20,000 bases of DNA from positions 72,501 through 92,500 of the forward strand of contig LUCW03000576.1 of NCBI GenBank assembly GCA_001586965.3. Direction: 5' to 3'. The notes beneath the pieces were generated by a model. That model made no database searches and was not told the DNA's origin. It saw nothing but the letters and a program-made list of their open reading frames with translations. Below, in pieces: positions 19,551 through 20,000 of the stretch (its first letter is position 1; every line of letters starts with the position of its first letter). The translations under genes were made by a program, and so were the position numbers. This stretch comes from Sphaeroforma sirkka (Eukaryota > Opisthokonta > Ichthyosporea > Ichthyophonida).

Positions 19551-19785
19551 TTAATGCAGAACTATATGGAACAATGGTGAGAGTTATTTGCACGTGGGGT
19601 TATCTATATCCTCCCTACTTGACTTGTTAATGCAGAATTAAATGGAACAATGGTGGGGAGTTATTTGCACGTGGGACTATCTATATCCTCCCTCATACTT
19701 GACTTTTTAATGCAGAATTAAATGGAACAATGGTGGGGAGTTATTTGCACGTGGGGTTAACTATATCCTCCCTTATACCTAACTT
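19551..19785. repeat. Three-copy tandem repeat of 76-80 bp
   Basis: TTAATGCAGAATTAAATGGA begins copies at 19551, 19627 and 19707. Each continues with ACAATGGTGGGGAGTTATTT, GCACGTGGG and CTATATCCTCCCT. Copy 1 lacks about four bases relative to the others. The GCACGTGGG core includes a CACGTG palindrome in every copy. Confidence 0.9.
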
Positions 19786-20000
19786 AGGCGTAGCCAACCA
19801 TCCCTTGCCTGTAATTTATATCATAGACCATTGGCAATTGACATGGATAGGATGAAAATATAAACATGCACATTACGTACTATGTACATGCACATGTCTT
19901 ATCAGAAACAGTATTGCAATCCTATTAGAAGTGGCCACATACCCTTCTGATATCCACACCCACACGTGCATACTACGTTCATGTGCATGTACAAACACAC
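19786..20000. other. Right edge, nothing recognised
   Basis: Unique AT-rich sequence with scattered ATGTACATGCACATG words near 19890 and 19980. No gene or element was seen. Confidence 0.4.

Noticed and set aside
1-20000. CRISPR array, phage, bacterial operon or retrovirus-like element
   Set aside because: Spliced genes and eukaryotic signals; no repeat-spacer pattern and no reverse transcriptase, integrase or capsid motif in any frame examined.

Overview
The window is nuclear DNA of a eukaryote. One gene is split by GT-AG introns, AATAAA signals follow stop codons, and TATA-like boxes sit upstream. Non-coding DNA is AT-rich and crowded with micro- and minisatellites. Short exons with long, repeat-filled introns suggest a protist-sized opisthokont genome, for example an ichthyosporean-like lineage, rather than a compact fungus. 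This placement is a low-confidence inference. No rRNA, tRNA or CRISPR was found.

Layout. (1) 1-4400, + strand: the 3' six exons of a Chs5-Arf1-binding protein (ChAPs, exomer cargo adaptor). Four of the five complete introns carry tandem repeats, mostly a different set in each; the fifth has an inverted GC-rich site pair. (2) 4400-5410: intergenic DNA with a 100-bp direct repeat. (3) 5411-7311, - strand: an alanine-rich protein that is probably N-myristoylated. Its start resembles vertebrate BASP1 and it carries six copies of a unit ending in KAVQGNPE; the last copy sits behind a one-base shift. (4) 8291-8995 and 12591-13298, - strand: two intronless LURP-one-related (tubby-like barrel) paralogues. 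Their coding DNA is about 97% identical, but their flanks are strongly diverged. Between them lie a 215-bp MITE-like element with a perfect 8-bp target duplication and about 1.8 kb of TA-rich microsatellite. (5) 13300-20000: no recognisable gene. It holds an exact 215-bp tandem duplication bracketed by 14-bp inverted repeats, and three minisatellite-like arrays near the right edge (19-bp, 41-bp and about 78-bp units).

The genes do not form an evident pathway. The ChAPs gene acts in trans-Golgi export, the BASP1-like protein is predicted to sit at the inner face of the plasma membrane, and the two LOR proteins are duplicates of unknown function. The most informative points are the LOR pair (coding homogeneity, mostly replacement changes), the unfamiliar repeat protein, and the two small mobile or duplicated elements.
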